From the NCBI RefSeq assembly GCF_001940565.1, contig NZ_LTDM01000059.1, positions 1-64,000 on the forward strand: a stretch of 64,000 nt of DNA, read 5' to 3'. Within the stretch, counting starts at the first letter, position 1. Every line of letters starts with the position of its first letter. Shown in pieces: positions 35,854 through 45,888 of the stretch. This DNA is from Tissierella creatinophila DSM 6911 (lineage in GTDB: Bacteria > Bacillota > Clostridia > Tissierellales > Tissierellaceae). The position numbers were made by a program, and so were the translations under genes. The notes below the pieces were generated by a model. That model saw nothing but the letters and a program-made list of their open reading frames with translations. It made no database searches and was not told where the DNA came from.

Positions 35854-35867
35854 AAGAAATAATAACT

Positions 35868-35919
35868 AAAAAAAGAGAATTATGATGGGGTTAACTATAA
35901 TAAGCTATCTCTTTTTTTT
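35868..35919 (+). terminator. Terminator after the chemoreceptor
   Basis: AAAAAAAGAGA (35868-35878) pairs with TCTCTTTTTTT (35908-35918) around a long loop that may pair further. A moderate match. Confidence 0.5.
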
Positions 35920-35927
35920 ATGCTTTA

Positions 35928-35956
35928 TTGTTAAAATAAGTGTAAAATGGTATAAT
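35928..35956 (+). promoter_or_regulatory. Promoter of the fba operon
   Basis: TTGTTA (35928-35933), a 17-nt spacer and TATAAT (35951-35956), with TG at -15 (TGGTATAAT). Confidence 0.75.
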
Positions 35957-35981
35957 AAGTTTGATAATAAAGGAAAGGGTG

Positions 35982-36839
35982 ATGTATGTGTTAATGACAG
36001 GTAAAGAATTATTATTAGATGCACAAAAAAATAAGTATGCAGTTGGTGCATTCAATGTAAATAATATGGAAGTAATACAGGCGATTATTGGAGCTGCAGA
36101 GGAAACTAATTCTCCAGTAATACTTCAAGCAAGTCAAGGGGGCCTAAAATATGCAGGAGTAGAGTATATTGCAACACTTGGAAAACTTGCAGCTAGCATG
36201 ACCAAAGTACCAGTAGCACTTCATTTAGACCATGGTACAGATTTTGATCAAGTTATGCAGTGTATTAGACATGGTTTTACATCTGTTATGATAGATGGTT
36301 CTAGATTTCCTTTAGAAGAAAATATAGCATTTACTAAAAAAGTAGTTGAAATAGCTCACATGGTTGGGGTTACAGTAGAAGCAGAACTAGGCAAGATAGG
36401 CGGAACTGAAGACCATATCACAGTGAGTGAAAAAGATGCAACTTTTACAGATCCACAGGAAGCTAAAAGGTTTGTAGAAGAAACAGGAGTGGATTATCTT
36501 GCGATAGCGGTGGGTACGGCTCATGGAGTATATAAAGGAGTCCCAAAACTTGACTATGATAGAATAACAGCTATTAGAAATATAATAGATATTCCTCTAG
36601 TATTACACGGTTCAAGTGGAGTACCTTATGAAAGTCTTAAAAAAGCAATATCACTGGGTATCTGTAAGATAAATATAGATACTGATATAAGAGCATCTTT
36701 TGCAAAAACTGTAAAAGAATATATAGAGAAAAATCCAGATCAAATAGATCCAAGAAAGATACTTGGACCTGCTACAGAGGCTATGAAAGAAACTATTAAA
36801 GAAAAGATGGAAGTATTTGGATCAACAAATAGAGCTTAA
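35982..36839 (+). CDS. fba: Class II fructose-1,6-bisphosphate aldolase
   Basis: Zinc aldolase of glycolysis and gluconeogenesis, about 285 residues. YAVGAFNVNNMEVIQAI is the family N-terminus. HLDHGTD carries the catalytic aspartate and a zinc histidine; EAELGKIGG, GTAHGVY and VLHGSSGVP complete the metal and phosphate sites. The upstream in-frame TTG at 35961 has no ribosome site. ATG 35982 or GTG 35988 are likely starts behind AAAGGAAAGGGTG; GTG 35988 gives the most family-like N-terminus. First of a glycolytic cluster with tal and glpX. Confidence 0.94.
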   Translation: MYVLMTGKELLLDAQKNKYAVGAFNVNNMEVIQAIIGAAEETNSPVILQASQGGLKYAGVEYIATLGKLAASMTKVPVALHLDHGTDFDQVMQCIRHGFTSVMIDGSRFPLEENIAFTKKVVEIAHMVGVTVEAELGKIGGTEDHITVSEKDATFTDPQEAKRFVEETGVDYLAIAVGTAHGVYKGVPKLDYDRITAIRNIIDIPLVLHGSSGVPYESLKKAISLGICKINIDTDIRASFAKTVKEYIEKNPDQIDPRKILGPATEAMKETIKEKMEVFGSTNRA

Positions 36840-36864
36840 GTTTTGATATAAAAGGAGGATTTAA

Positions 36865-37506
36865 ATGAAGTTATTTATTGATACTGCGAATTTAGATGAA
36901 ATAAAAGAAGTAAGTAGCTGGGGAGTTTTAGCAGGTGTAACTACTAACCCAAGTCTTATAGCGAAAGAGGGAAGAGACTTTAAAACAGTTGTAAAAGAAA
37001 TTACCGATATCGTAGATGGACCTATCAGTGCTGAAGTAGTAAGTGAAGACCATGAAGGAATGCTAGAAGAGGCAAGAGATTTAGCTAAGATTCATAAAAA
37101 CATAATCATAAAAGTACCTATGACAAAAGAAGGTCTTAAAGCTGTTAGTATATTAAATAAGGAAGGCATTAAGACAAATGTAACTCTTATATTTTCTGCA
37201 AATCAAGCACTACTTGCAGCAAGATCTGGGGCAAGCTTTGTAAGTCCTTTTGTAGGAAGACTTGACGATATAGGAAATGAAGGAATAAATATAGTAGAAG
37301 ATATTTCTGAAATCTTTAATATATTTGGCATAGAAACTGAAATAATATCTGCAAGTATAAGACATCCTATACATGTACTAGAATCTGCAAAAGCAGGTGC
37401 TGATATCGCAACTATTCCTTATAAAGTCTTTAATCAAATGTTAAATCACCCTCTTACTGATAGTGGAATAAAACAATTTTTAAGTGACTGGGAAAGTGTA
37501 AAGTAA
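36865..37506 (+). CDS. tal: Transaldolase (TalC/FSA-size)
   Basis: 213 residues, the short transaldolase class. [28 protein letters not shown] and the Schiff-base Lys83 in IIIKVPMT are diagnostic. It links the pentose phosphate pathway to glycolysis; family members can instead be fructose-6-phosphate aldolases. AAAGGAGG stands before the ATG. Co-transcribed with fba. Confidence 0.95.
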   Translation: MKLFIDTANLDEIKEVSSWGVLAGVTTNPSLIAKEGRDFKTVVKEITDIVDGPISAEVVSEDHEGMLEEARDLAKIHKNIIIKVPMTKEGLKAVSILNKEGIKTNVTLIFSANQALLAARSGASFVSPFVGRLDDIGNEGINIVEDISEIFNIFGIETEIISASIRHPIHVLESAKAGADIATIPYKVFNQMLNHPLTDSGIKQFLSDWESVK

Positions 37507-37517
37507 TCTAAAATTTA

Positions 37518-37560
37518 AGTTTATCAGATGGGAACTTCTTCCCATCTGATAAACTCTTTT
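37518..37560 (+). terminator. Terminator after tal
   Basis: A perfect 16-bp stem, AGTTTATCAGATGGGA (37518-37533) with TCCCATCTGATAAACT (37540-37555), followed by CTTTT. Confidence 0.85.
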
Positions 37561-37658
37561 AAGCTAACACATCTCTTAAATATAAATCTAATTTTAAAAT
37601 CTTTAATTATTCAAATAAACTTAATATAAAAATACAATAAAATATGGAGGGGTATTTT

Positions 37659-38627
37659 ATGGATAGAAATTTACCTGTAAATTTAGGAAGAGTCACAGAA
37701 GCTGCAGCTTTAGCAAGTGCAAAATTCTTAGGACAAGGAGATAAAAACGAGGCAGATGGTGCAGCAGTAGATGCCATGAGAAGGATGTTTGATACATTAG
37801 ATATTGACGGAGTTGTAGTAATAGGAGAAGGCGAGATGGATGAAGCTCCTATGCTTTATATTGGTGAAAATATCGGAACTGCTAAAGAAGATGGACTTAA
37901 AGTAGATATAGCAGTAGATCCATTAGATGGAACACAAGCAGTTGCAAATGGGCTTGCAAATGCTATATCAGTAGTAGCAGTAGCTCCTCGTGGATGTCTT
38001 TTACACGCACCTGATACTTATATGAAAAAGATAGCAGTAGGACCTAAGGCTAAGGGTTCAATAGATATTCATAAATCTGTTGATGAAAACATAAAAAATG
38101 TAGCCAAAGCTCTCAACAAAGATGTAAGCGATATAACTGTTGTAGTATTAGATAGACCAAGACACGAAGATCTTATAAAACAAATCAGAAAATCAGGTGC
38201 TAGGATTAAGATGATCCATGATGGAGACGTTTTAGGGGCTATCTCTACTTGTTTTGATTATACAAACGTAGATATACTTATGGGAGATGGGGGAGCACCT
38301 GAAGGAGTTATATCAGCAGTTGCTCTAAAATGTTTAGGTGGAGAACAACAATGTACTTTAAAACCAGTTACAGAAGAACAACATAGAAGATGTTTAGAAA
38401 TGGGTGCGGATTTAGAAAAAGTATATCATATAGAAGATTTAGCTAAGGGTGAGGAAATGAGTTTTGCAGGTACAGGAGTTTCTTATGGAGAACTTTTAGA
38501 TGGAGTGAAGTATATGGAAAACAATACTGCAAGTACTCATACACTTATACTTAGACTTGAAACTCAAACTATTAGATTTATAGAATCTATACATCAATTA
38601 GATAAAAAACCGGAGTATGCTAAATAG
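37659..38627 (+). CDS. glpX: Fructose-1,6-bisphosphatase class II
   Basis: 322 residues. [15 protein letters not shown] and [17 protein letters not shown] are the metal-binding signatures, and [20 protein letters not shown] is the C-terminal family block. ATG 37644 is in frame, but GGAGGGG before ATG 37659 supports the shorter start. Runs the gluconeogenic step opposite phosphofructokinase. Followed closely by rho, the usual clostridial arrangement. Confidence 0.95.
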   Translation: MDRNLPVNLGRVTEAAALASAKFLGQGDKNEADGAAVDAMRRMFDTLDIDGVVVIGEGEMDEAPMLYIGENIGTAKEDGLKVDIAVDPLDGTQAVANGLANAISVVAVAPRGCLLHAPDTYMKKIAVGPKAKGSIDIHKSVDENIKNVAKALNKDVSDITVVVLDRPRHEDLIKQIRKSGARIKMIHDGDVLGAISTCFDYTNVDILMGDGGAPEGVISAVALKCLGGEQQCTLKPVTEEQHRRCLEMGADLEKVYHIEDLAKGEEMSFAGTGVSYGELLDGVKYMENNTASTHTLILRLETQTIRFIESIHQLDKKPEYAK

Positions 38628-38640
38628 AAGGAGGATTTTC

Positions 38641-40002
38641 TTGAACCCTGGAGAACTAGAAAAGAAAAAAATAGTAGATCTTAGAGAAATAGCTAAGAAT
38701 TTAAATATAAGTAGTCCCTATAAATATAAAAAATATGAGCTTATAGAATGTATTTTAAAAAGTGATAAAGACAAATTAGTAGAAGATAAAGATAGTTCTA
38801 CAGAAGATAAAGCTAAAATAGATAGAAAAGAAATAAACATGAAAGATTTATCGGATAAAGCTACAGAAGAGATGGAGCAACTTGATAATATAAATATGGC
38901 AGAAGGAGTACTGGAAATTCATCAAGATGGATATGGATTTTTAAGACGAAATAACTATCAATCGGGAGATGATGATATATATCTATCTCCATCTCAGATA
39001 AGAAGGTTTAGGATGAAAACTGGTGATAAAATATCAGGAGTTATAAGACCTGCAAAGCAAGGGGAAAAATTCAAAGCTCTGTTATATGTAAAAGCTATAA
39101 ATGATCTAAATCCTGAGACAGCAGTAAACAGACCTGACTTTGACAATTTAACTCCTATATATCCAGATGAGAGAATGGAACTTGAAACCACTTCAAGTGA
39201 ATATGCAACTCGAATGATAGACTTAATAGCACCACTTGGAAAAGGGCAAAGGGGCATGATAGTTTCTCCACCTAAAGCAGGAAAGACAACTCTTTTAAAG
39301 ATGATTGCAAACTCCATTAAAAAAAATCATCCTGAGACAGAAATGATAATCCTACTTATAGATGAGAGACCTGAAGAAGTTACAGATATGAAAAGAACAG
39401 TAGCAGGAGATGTCATATATAGTACATTTGATGAATTACCTAGAAATCATACTAAAGTTGCTGAAATAGTACTAGAAAGAGCTAAGAGACTGGTAGAACA
39501 TGGAAAAGATGTAGTAGTTTTACTAGATAGTATAACTAGGCTAGCACGTGCTTATAATCTTACTATTCCTGCTACGGGAAGAACTCTTTCGGGAGGTCTT
39601 GACCCAGGGGCACTTTATATACCAAAGAGATTCTTTGGAGCTGCTAGAAATATAGAAGAAGGTGGAAGCCTTACTATTTTGGCAACAGCTCTAGTAGATA
39701 CTGGAAGTAGGATGGATGATGTAATATTTGAAGAGTTTAAAGGTACTGGAAACATGGAAATCCATCTTGATAGAAAGCTTTCAGAAAAGAGGATATTTCC
39801 AGCAATTGATATCCATAAATCAGGCACAAGACGTGAAGATCTTCTTCTTTCACAAAAGGAATTAGAATCAATATGGGCCCTTAGAAAAGCTTTTAGTAAT
39901 ACTCCAAGTTTTGAGGTTATTGAAACCTTTATGAACAGACTTATCAAAACTAAAACAAATGAAGAATTTATAAATGATATGATAAATAAAAATCTATTTT
40001 AG
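38641..40002 (+). CDS. rho: Transcription termination factor Rho
   Basis: 453 residues from TTG, preceded by AAGGAGG. The N-terminal Rho_N domain is [17 protein letters not shown]. An acidic-basic linker follows, then the cold-shock RNA-binding domain ([15 protein letters not shown]). The ATPase has [14 protein letters not shown] (Walker A) and [13 protein letters not shown]. The Q- and R-loop region has [21 protein letters not shown] hexameric RNA helicase that ends transcription. Confidence 0.97.
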   Translation: MNPGELEKKKIVDLREIAKNLNISSPYKYKKYELIECILKSDKDKLVEDKDSSTEDKAKIDRKEINMKDLSDKATEEMEQLDNINMAEGVLEIHQDGYGFLRRNNYQSGDDDIYLSPSQIRRFRMKTGDKISGVIRPAKQGEKFKALLYVKAINDLNPETAVNRPDFDNLTPIYPDERMELETTSSEYATRMIDLIAPLGKGQRGMIVSPPKAGKTTLLKMIANSIKKNHPETEMIILLIDERPEEVTDMKRTVAGDVIYSTFDELPRNHTKVAEIVLERAKRLVEHGKDVVVLLDSITRLARAYNLTIPATGRTLSGGLDPGALYIPKRFFGAARNIEEGGSLTILATALVDTGSRMDDVIFEEFKGTGNMEIHLDRKLSEKRIFPAIDIHKSGTRREDLLLSQKELESIWALRKAFSNTPSFEVIETFMNRLIKTKTNEEFINDMINKNLF

Positions 40003-40031
40003 TTGATAATGGATTTTTATTATGGTATAAT
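40003..40031 (+). promoter_or_regulatory. Promoter of rpmE
   Basis: TTGATA (40003-40008), a 17-nt spacer and TATAAT (40026-40031) with TG at -15. It begins directly behind the rho stop. Confidence 0.75.
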
Positions 40032-40093
40032 TTAATGGTTAAAATGATAATATGTCTAACCGATATATATACATTTGGAAAGAGGTGAAAGAA

Positions 40094-40294
40094 ATGAAGA
40101 AAGATATTCATCCAGATTATGTAGAGGCTACTGTAACATGTGCTTGCGGCAATACGTTTAAGACAGGCTCTACACAAGATACTATAAAAGTAGAGATTTG
40201 TTCAGAATGTCATCCGTTTTATACAGGTAAACAAAAATTTGCTGAGCGTGGTGGACGTGTAGAAAAATTCAAGAAGAAATATAATAGAGATTAG
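40094..40294 (+). CDS. rpmE: Ribosomal protein L31 (zinc form)
   Basis: 66 residues from ATG 40094 (AGAGGTG upstream); the longer in-frame start at 40052 lies in the leader. [20 protein letters not shown] and [12 protein letters not shown] provide four cysteines, so this is the zinc-containing C+ form, probably induced in zinc sufficiency. RVEKFKKKY is the family tail. Confidence 0.97.
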   Translation: MKKDIHPDYVEATVTCACGNTFKTGSTQDTIKVEICSECHPFYTGKQKFAERGGRVEKFKKKYNRD

Positions 40295-40309
40295 TTTCTT
40301 CGAAAATCT

Positions 40310-40341
40310 AGGTTAGTTGCAAGAGCATCTAACCTTTTTTT
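40310..40341 (+). terminator. Terminator after rpmE
   Basis: AGGTTAG (40310-40316) pairs with CTAACCT (40329-40335), with an inner TGC/GCA pair, followed by a T run. Confidence 0.85.
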
Positions 40342-40374
40342 GAATACTTTTATAAGTAAAGGATAGTGATAGGT

Positions 40375-41313
40375 TTGAAAGAAAACTCCTTAAAGCATAA
40401 GACAACTATAGGAGGGCAAGCCCTTATTGAAGGTGTAATGATGAAGGGGCCAGAGAAAATTTCAATGGCTGTTAGAAAACCAGATAGTGTTATAGAATTA
40501 AAGGTAGATGAAATAAATAGTATAGGTAAAAAATACAAGGTACTCTCTTTTCCGTTTATAAGGGGAGTAGTAGGACTTATAGAAGCGATGATAATAGGAA
40601 CAAATGCTTTGATGTATTCTGCCGATTTTTTTGAAGAAGAGGAAGAAGAAGCTAAAGAAACTATTTTTGATAAGATATTTAAGGACAAAGCTAAAGATGT
40701 ATCTATGTTTTTAATGGTAGCTTTTTCAATTATGATCTCTATACTAGTATTTATGATAATTCCAAATATCATAACAAGTATATTTAAAAAGTGGGTAGCA
40801 AATCCTATTTATTTGAACTTAATAGAAGGCTTAATTAGAGTTTCTATATTTTTTATATATGTGATGTGGATATCAAAGCTTGAAGATATAAAGAGAGTAT
40901 TTGAATATCATGGAGCTGAGCATAAGTCTATTCACTGTTATGAAAGCAGGGAAGAACTTACAGTTGAAAATGTAAAAAAACATCCCATACTTCATCCAAG
41001 ATGTGGAACAAGTTTTTTATTTATGGTAATGATAATAAGTATATTTGTATTATCATTTTTTGGTTGGCCAAGTCCTCTTCAAAGAATAATTATAAGAATA
41101 GCTATGTTTCCTGTAATAGCAGGTATTTCTTATGAAGTAAATAGACTTATTGGGAAAAGTGATAGTAAGTTTGCATATATACTTTCATATCCTGGACTTA
41201 TGGTTCAGAAGTATGCAACTGTTAAGGAGCCAGATGACTTACAAATAGAAGTAGCAATAAAAGCACTTAAATCTGTGATTCCAGAGAACATGGAGGATGA
41301 CATTTGGAAATAA
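40375..41313 (+). CDS. yqhQ: DUF1385 membrane protein, YqhQ family
   Basis: About 312 residues from TTG (GTG 40366 is an alternative). IGGQALIEGVMMKGPEKISMA is the conserved N-terminus, shown here at its 21-residue length only in part: the core is GGQALIEGVMMKG. An acidic run EEEEEE, five or so helices, and VFEYHGAEHKSIHCYE with HPRCGTSFLF follow. YqhQ is widespread in Firmicutes; its role is not settled. It overlaps prmC by 10 nt. Confidence 0.88.
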   Translation: MKENSLKHKTTIGGQALIEGVMMKGPEKISMAVRKPDSVIELKVDEINSIGKKYKVLSFPFIRGVVGLIEAMIIGTNALMYSADFFEEEEEEAKETIFDKIFKDKAKDVSMFLMVAFSIMISILVFMIIPNIITSIFKKWVANPIYLNLIEGLIRVSIFFIYVMWISKLEDIKRVFEYHGAEHKSIHCYESREELTVENVKKHPILHPRCGTSFLFMVMIISIFVLSFFGWPSPLQRIIIRIAMFPVIAGISYEVNRLIGKSDSKFAYILSYPGLMVQKYATVKEPDDLQIEVAIKALKSVIPENMEDDIWK

Positions 41314-42158
41314 GACAACTTTTAGAAATCGGAAATAAAAAACTTACTGGAGTAGAATTTGTAGATCCAATAAAGGAATCTATATTTATACTTTCAAAAG
41401 TTTTAGATGTTGATAAATCTTTTGTATATATAAACTTCGATAAATGGGTAAATGAAAAACAAACGGAAAAGTTTTTAGAAATAATAGATAGAAGAGCCTT
41501 AGGAGAACCCATTAGCTATATATTTAATACAAAAGAATTTATGGGGATTGACTTTTTCGTAGAAAAAGGAGTTTTAATACCAAGATGGGAAACTGAAATT
41601 TTAGTAGAATATATTATAGATTATATAGAGAAAAACTTTAAAGATGAAGATATAAACCTTTTAGATATAGGCATAGGAAGTGGTGCTATATCTTTAAGTA
41701 TTGCAAAGAATTGCAAAAACGTAGAAGTTCTAGGAATAGATATATCAAATAGAGCTATAAGTGTGTCAAATAAAAACTTAGATAGATTAGCCCTTGACAA
41801 TGTAAGCTTTAGAAAAAGCAATTTATTTGAGAGTATAAAATCAGATGAAAGATTTTCTATAATAGTTTCAAATCCCCCCTATATAAAAACAGAAGTTATA
41901 AAAGATTTACAAAGGGATGTAAAAGAGTTTGAACCAAGTCTAGCACTTGATGGTGGGATGGATGGGCTCTTATTTTATAGAAAAATAAGTAAAGACTCTA
42001 AGAATTATTTATTAGATAAAGGAATGCTTATATATGAGATAGGATTTGATCAAGGTAAAAGTGTCAAAAAAATAATGTCAGATGAAGGATTTAAAGATGT
42101 AAAAGTAATAAAGGATTTACAAGGTCTTGATAGGATAGTACTTGGGTTTAAGAAATAA
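41304..42158 (+). CDS. prmC: Release factor glutamine N5-methyltransferase
   Basis: 284 residues from TTG, with GGAGGATG in the end of yqhQ. The N-terminal helical domain ends in LGEPISYIFNTKEF. The SAM site is LLDIGIGSGAISLSIA, and the substrate-glutamine motif is SNPPYI. It methylates the GGQ glutamine of RF1, encoded 1.1 kb downstream; two chromate-transporter halves separate the pair. Confidence 0.95.
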   Translation: MEIRQLLEIGNKKLTGVEFVDPIKESIFILSKVLDVDKSFVYINFDKWVNEKQTEKFLEIIDRRALGEPISYIFNTKEFMGIDFFVEKGVLIPRWETEILVEYIIDYIEKNFKDEDINLLDIGIGSGAISLSIAKNCKNVEVLGIDISNRAISVSNKNLDRLALDNVSFRKSNLFESIKSDERFSIIVSNPPYIKTEVIKDLQRDVKEFEPSLALDGGMDGLLFYRKISKDSKNYLLDKGMLIYEIGFDQGKSVKKIMSDEGFKDVKVIKDLQGLDRIVLGFKK

Positions 42159-42169
42159 GGAGAAATTAT

Positions 42170-42691
42170 ATGAAAGTTTTAATACAGCTTTTTATGACGT
42201 TTTTTAAAATTGGAGCTTTTAGTTTTGGAGGCGGGTATGCTATGCTTCCCTTACTTGAAGAGGAGGTCATTAGAAATCATGGATGGATGACAAGTAGTGA
42301 ATTTATAGATATATTTGCCATCTCAGAGATGACCCCGGGGCCTATAGCAGTAAATGCAGCTACATTTCTAGGCTTTAGAGTAAGTGGGATAATAGGAGCT
42401 ATAACAGCTACTTTTGCAGTTATACTACCTTCCTTTATAGTTATAAGCATTATATTTGCCTCTCTTTCTAAATTTAAAAATTCTAAATATGTAGAATGGA
42501 TATTTGAAGGTATAAGGCCGATTGTAATAGGACTTATACTAGCTGCAGGAATTACAGTTTCTAAGAGTAGCTTTGTAGATATAAAATCAATTATAATAGC
42601 TATAGGTCTTTTTTATGGAGTAACATTTAAAGACTTAAATCCAATACTTGCAATAATTATTGGAGGAGTTTTAGGGGTGATGCTTTATTAA
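42170..42691 (+). CDS. Chromate transporter family, N-terminal-type half
   Basis: 173 residues, a single CHR domain. MTFFKIGAFSFGGGYAMLPL and SEMTPGPIAVNAATFLGF are the family motifs, with five or six helices. Short chromate transporters usually occur as tandem pairs, as here. Substrates other than chromate are likely in many bacteria. The stop overlaps the proposed ATT start of the next gene. Confidence 0.9.
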   Translation: MKVLIQLFMTFFKIGAFSFGGGYAMLPLLEEEVIRNHGWMTSSEFIDIFAISEMTPGPIAVNAATFLGFRVSGIIGAITATFAVILPSFIVISIIFASLSKFKNSKYVEWIFEGIRPIVIGLILAAGITVSKSSFVDIKSIIIAIGLFYGVTFKDLNPILAIIIGGVLGVMLY

Positions 42692-43235
42692 AAAATTAAG
42701 AAAATATATAGATATGTTTTTAACGTTTTTTAAGATAGGTGCCTTTACCTTTGGTGGAGGATTTGCAATGATCCCCATTATACAAAGAGAAGTTGTAGAA
42801 AAGAAAAATTGGATAAAAGATGAAGAGTTTATAGATACTATATCTATAGCACAGTCTGCACCAGGACCTGTAGCTGTAAATTCAAGTATATTTGTGGGTT
42901 ATAAGATAGATGGTTTAAAAGGCGCTATTATATGTACGGTAGGAACAGTCCTTCCCTCATTTTTTATAATACTCTTTATAGCAGTTTTCTTTACCCAGTT
43001 TAAGAACAATCCTTTATTTGAAGAAATTTTTTTAGGAATTAGACCAGTAGTAGTAGCCCTTATATTTTCAGCAGTATATAAACTTATTACAAAAGCACAT
43101 TTAGGATATAAGGATTTAGTTATAGCAATAATTGCAATGCTGACAATAGTTATATTTAATGTAACTCCTATCTATGTTATAGTTGTAGGAGTAGCGTTAA
43201 GAGTAATATATAATAAATTTAAAAATAAAGAGTAA
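42687..43235 (+). CDS. Chromate transporter family, second half
   Basis: 182 residues if started at ATT 42687. AGGGGTGA lies 6 nt upstream, and the product begins KKLRKYIDMFLTFFKIG. The first conventional start, ATG 42714, has no ribosome site and removes the basic N-terminus common in this family. FKIGAFTFGGGFAMIPI and QSAPGPVAVNSSIFVGY repeat the motifs of the upstream half. ATT also overlaps the upstream stop (ATTAA), indicating coupled translation. Confidence 0.88.
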   Translation: MKKLRKYIDMFLTFFKIGAFTFGGGFAMIPIIQREVVEKKNWIKDEEFIDTISIAQSAPGPVAVNSSIFVGYKIDGLKGAIICTVGTVLPSFFIILFIAVFFTQFKNNPLFEEIFLGIRPVVVALIFSAVYKLITKAHLGYKDLVIAIIAMLTIVIFNVTPIYVIVVGVALRVIYNKFKNKE

Positions 43236-43251
43236 ATAGCGGGGGTTTTTT

Positions 43252-44319
43252 ATGTTAGAGAAATTAAGTTTTATTGAGAAAAAATATGAAGAATTAAATC
43301 AAAGAATAATGGATCCAGAACTTGTAAAGAATTTAGATGAATATCAAAGCGTTATGAAAGAGCATTCTGATATTGAGCCGATAGTTTTTAAATACCAAGA
43401 GTATACGAAGATACTACAAGAACTAGAAGAGTCAAAGGAACTCCTTCATAGTAAATTAGATGATGATATGAAAGAAATGGTAAAAGAAGAAGTCAAAGGA
43501 TTAGAAGAAGCACTTGTAAATGTAGAGGAAGACTTAAGAGTTCTTCTCATTCCAAAAGATCCAAATGATCATAAAAACGTAATAGTAGAGATAAGAGGAG
43601 GAGCTGGAGGAGATGAGGCTGCTCTATTTGCAGGAGTGCTTTTGAGAATGTACTCAAGATATGCAGAGAGAAACAACTGGAAAGTTGAAATGATGGACTC
43701 TAATGAAATAGGGATAGGTGGATTTAAGGAAGTTATATTTATGATAAAAGGTAAGGGAGCATATAGCAGACTAAAATATGAATCAGGAGTTCATAGAGTT
43801 CAAAGAGTTCCAGAAACTGAGTCAAGCGGTAGGATACATACATCTACTGCAACTGTTGCAGTTCTTCCTGAAGCAGAAGATGTAGATGTAGATGTTCAAG
43901 ATAAAGACTTAAAAATAGACACATATAGATCTTCTGGAGCTGGTGGACAGCATGTAAACACTACAGATTCAGCTATTAGAATAACTCATTTACCAACTGG
44001 GATAGTGGTTTCATGTCAAGATGAAAAGAGCCAAACTAAAAACAAAGAAAAAGCTATGAAGATAATAAAAACTAAAATATATGATCAAGTTTTAAGTGAT
44101 CAGCAAGCAGAAATAGCACAGGATAGAAAAGGTCAAGTAGGTACGGGAGATAGATCAGAGAGAATAAGAACATATAATTATCCTCAAGGAAGGATTACAG
44201 ATCACAGAATAAACCTTACAGTTCACAAGTTTTCTGCCGTTTTAGATGGTGAATTAGATGAACTTATAGATGGACTAATAACTACAGACCAAGCAGAAAA
44301 ACTAAAACAAAATTCATAA
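43252..44319 (+). CDS. prfA: Peptide chain release factor 1
   Basis: 355 residues. [19 protein letters not shown] begins domain 2, [18 protein letters not shown] contains the codon-recognition PET tripeptide, and [17 protein letters not shown] the catalytic GGQ. Reads UAA and UAG. This matters here because UGA is assigned as selenocysteine only in the two special contexts at the left end. Confidence 0.97.
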   Translation: MLEKLSFIEKKYEELNQRIMDPELVKNLDEYQSVMKEHSDIEPIVFKYQEYTKILQELEESKELLHSKLDDDMKEMVKEEVKGLEEALVNVEEDLRVLLIPKDPNDHKNVIVEIRGGAGGDEAALFAGVLLRMYSRYAERNNWKVEMMDSNEIGIGGFKEVIFMIKGKGAYSRLKYESGVHRVQRVPETESSGRIHTSTATVAVLPEAEDVDVDVQDKDLKIDTYRSSGAGGQHVNTTDSAIRITHLPTGIVVSCQDEKSQTKNKEKAMKIIKTKIYDQVLSDQQAEIAQDRKGQVGTGDRSERIRTYNYPQGRITDHRINLTVHKFSAVLDGELDELIDGLITTDQAEKLKQNS

Positions 44320-44346
44320 TAGAAGAGAGATCTCTCTTCTATTTTA
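44318..44346 (+). terminator. Palindrome/terminator after prfA
   Basis: AATAGAAGAGAGA (44318-44330) is followed directly by its exact reverse complement (44331-44343) and then TTTA. The T tract is short, so read-through into the next gene is plausible. Confidence 0.55.
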
Positions 44347-44369
44347 CTATAAATGTAAAGAGGAAAGAT

Positions 44370-45413
44370 ATGGATACTAAAATAATAAAGATAGATAAAG
44401 ATAACTTTAATCAAGAAGATTTAAATAAAGCGGCTAAAATTATAAAGGCAAACGGAGTAGTAGCTTTCCCAACAGAAACAGTTTATGGTCTTGGGGCAAA
44501 TGGCTTAAACCCTGAAGCAGTAAAAAAAATATATAGAGCTAAAGGAAGACCTTCTGACAATCCTTTAATTCTTCATATAGGAGAAGTATCCCAATTAGAT
44601 GATTTAGTAGAAGAAATAACAGAAGAAGCTACTAAATGCATAGAAGAGTTTTGGCCAGGCCCCATCACTATAATACTCAAAAGAAAAAAAGTAGTGCCTG
44701 ATATAATAACCGCAGGCCTTGATACTGTTGCGGTAAGAATGCCAGAGAGTTCTATTGCAAGAACTCTTATAAATTTAGCGAAAGTTCCCATAGCAGCTCC
44801 CTCAGCAAATTTATCAGGAAGACCTAGCCCTACAAGTGCAGGTCATGTAATAGAAGATATGATGGGCAAGATAGATATGATAATAGATGGTGGAGAAACT
44901 GGAATAGGTATTGAATCTACAGTACTTGATCTATCAGGAAGTACACCTATAATACTAAGACCAGGCGGGATAACATATGAAGATTTAAAAAGAATCCTTC
45001 CTGATGTAGTAGAAGATAAGGCCAATTTAGAAAATGATATTATACCTAAATCTCCAGGACAAAAGTATCGCCACTATGCACCAAAAGCTGAAATGCTTGT
45101 ATTTACTGGGAATTTAGAAGCAGTAGTAAACAATATAGATAAATATACAAAACAAGCAATTATAGAAGGAAAAAAAGTAGGTATAATGGCCACTGATGAA
45201 ACAAAAGAAAAATACAATGACGGAACAATAAAATCTCTTGGAACAAGAATGGATAAAACAACTATAGCAAATAGTCTTTTTAGTGCACTTAGAGAATTTG
45301 ACCATTTAGATATAGATATAATATTTGCTGAAGGAGTAGAAAAGGACAATATAGGACTTGCTATTATGAATAGGATGATGAAAGCTTCGGGAGGAAAAAC
45401 TATTAAATGTTAG
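44370..45413 (+). CDS. ywlC: L-threonylcarbamoyladenylate synthase (Sua5/YwlC type)
   Basis: 347 residues. The catalytic domain has GVVAFPTETVYGLGANG, IYRAKGRPSDNPLILHI and PSANLSGRPSPTSAGHV. A linker (KSPGQKYRHYAPKAEM) leads to the C-terminal Sua5 domain. The Sua5 domain separates it from short TsaC. It makes the precursor of the t6A tRNA modification. The order prmC-prfA-ywlC-ywlE-rpiB-upp is standard for Firmicutes. Confidence 0.95.
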   Translation: MDTKIIKIDKDNFNQEDLNKAAKIIKANGVVAFPTETVYGLGANGLNPEAVKKIYRAKGRPSDNPLILHIGEVSQLDDLVEEITEEATKCIEEFWPGPITIILKRKKVVPDIITAGLDTVAVRMPESSIARTLINLAKVPIAAPSANLSGRPSPTSAGHVIEDMMGKIDMIIDGGETGIGIESTVLDLSGSTPIILRPGGITYEDLKRILPDVVEDKANLENDIIPKSPGQKYRHYAPKAEMLVFTGNLEAVVNNIDKYTKQAIIEGKKVGIMATDETKEKYNDGTIKSLGTRMDKTTIANSLFSALREFDHLDIDIIFAEGVEKDNIGLAIMNRMMKASGGKTIKC

Positions 45414-45423
45414 GAGAATGTTT

Positions 45424-45864
45424 TTGAATATACTATTTATATGTACAGGCAATACTTGCAGAAGTCCCATGGCTGAAGGAATACTTAAAACCATAGCAGC
45501 ACAAAAGGGACTAGATATAAGAGTAAAATCAGCTGGTATATTTGCAGACAATGGAAGTGGTGCTTCTATAAATGCAATTTCTTCTATGAAAGACATTGGA
45601 ATAGATATAAAGAATCACTCATCTCAAGCGGTAACAAAAGAAATAATAGAAGAGAGTGATTTGATTTTAACTATGACAGGATCTCATAAAGATATCTTAG
45701 TTTCTAATTATCCAGATAAAATATATAAGATATTTTCATTAAATGAATATGCTTTTGGTAAAGAGGTAGATATAAAAGATCCATATGGTGGAGACAAACA
45801 CTTTTATGATATGGCAAGGGATGAGATAATGCATGCTATTAAAAAGATATATCAACATATATAA
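45424..45864 (+). CDS. ywlE: Low-molecular-weight phosphatase, probable protein-arginine phosphatase
   Basis: 146 residues from TTG, behind TAGGAG; ATG 45418 is too close to that site. The phosphatase loop CTGNTCRS (7-14) has Thr11, the residue that, in Bacillus YwlE, selects phosphoarginine over phosphotyrosine. The general acid is in KDPYGG near the C-terminus. Same neighbours as Bacillus ywlE. No mcsB is seen in this window. Confidence 0.9.
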   Translation: MNILFICTGNTCRSPMAEGILKTIAAQKGLDIRVKSAGIFADNGSGASINAISSMKDIGIDIKNHSSQAVTKEIIEESDLILTMTGSHKDILVSNYPDKIYKIFSLNEYAFGKEVDIKDPYGGDKHFYDMARDEIMHAIKKIYQHI

Positions 45865-45888
45865 AAACTTATAAAGGAGAAAATAAAA

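Noticed and set aside
42170-43235. One full-length chromate transporter broken by a frameshift
   Set aside because: Both halves have their own ribosome site and complete single-domain layout. Paired half-size proteins are normal for this family.
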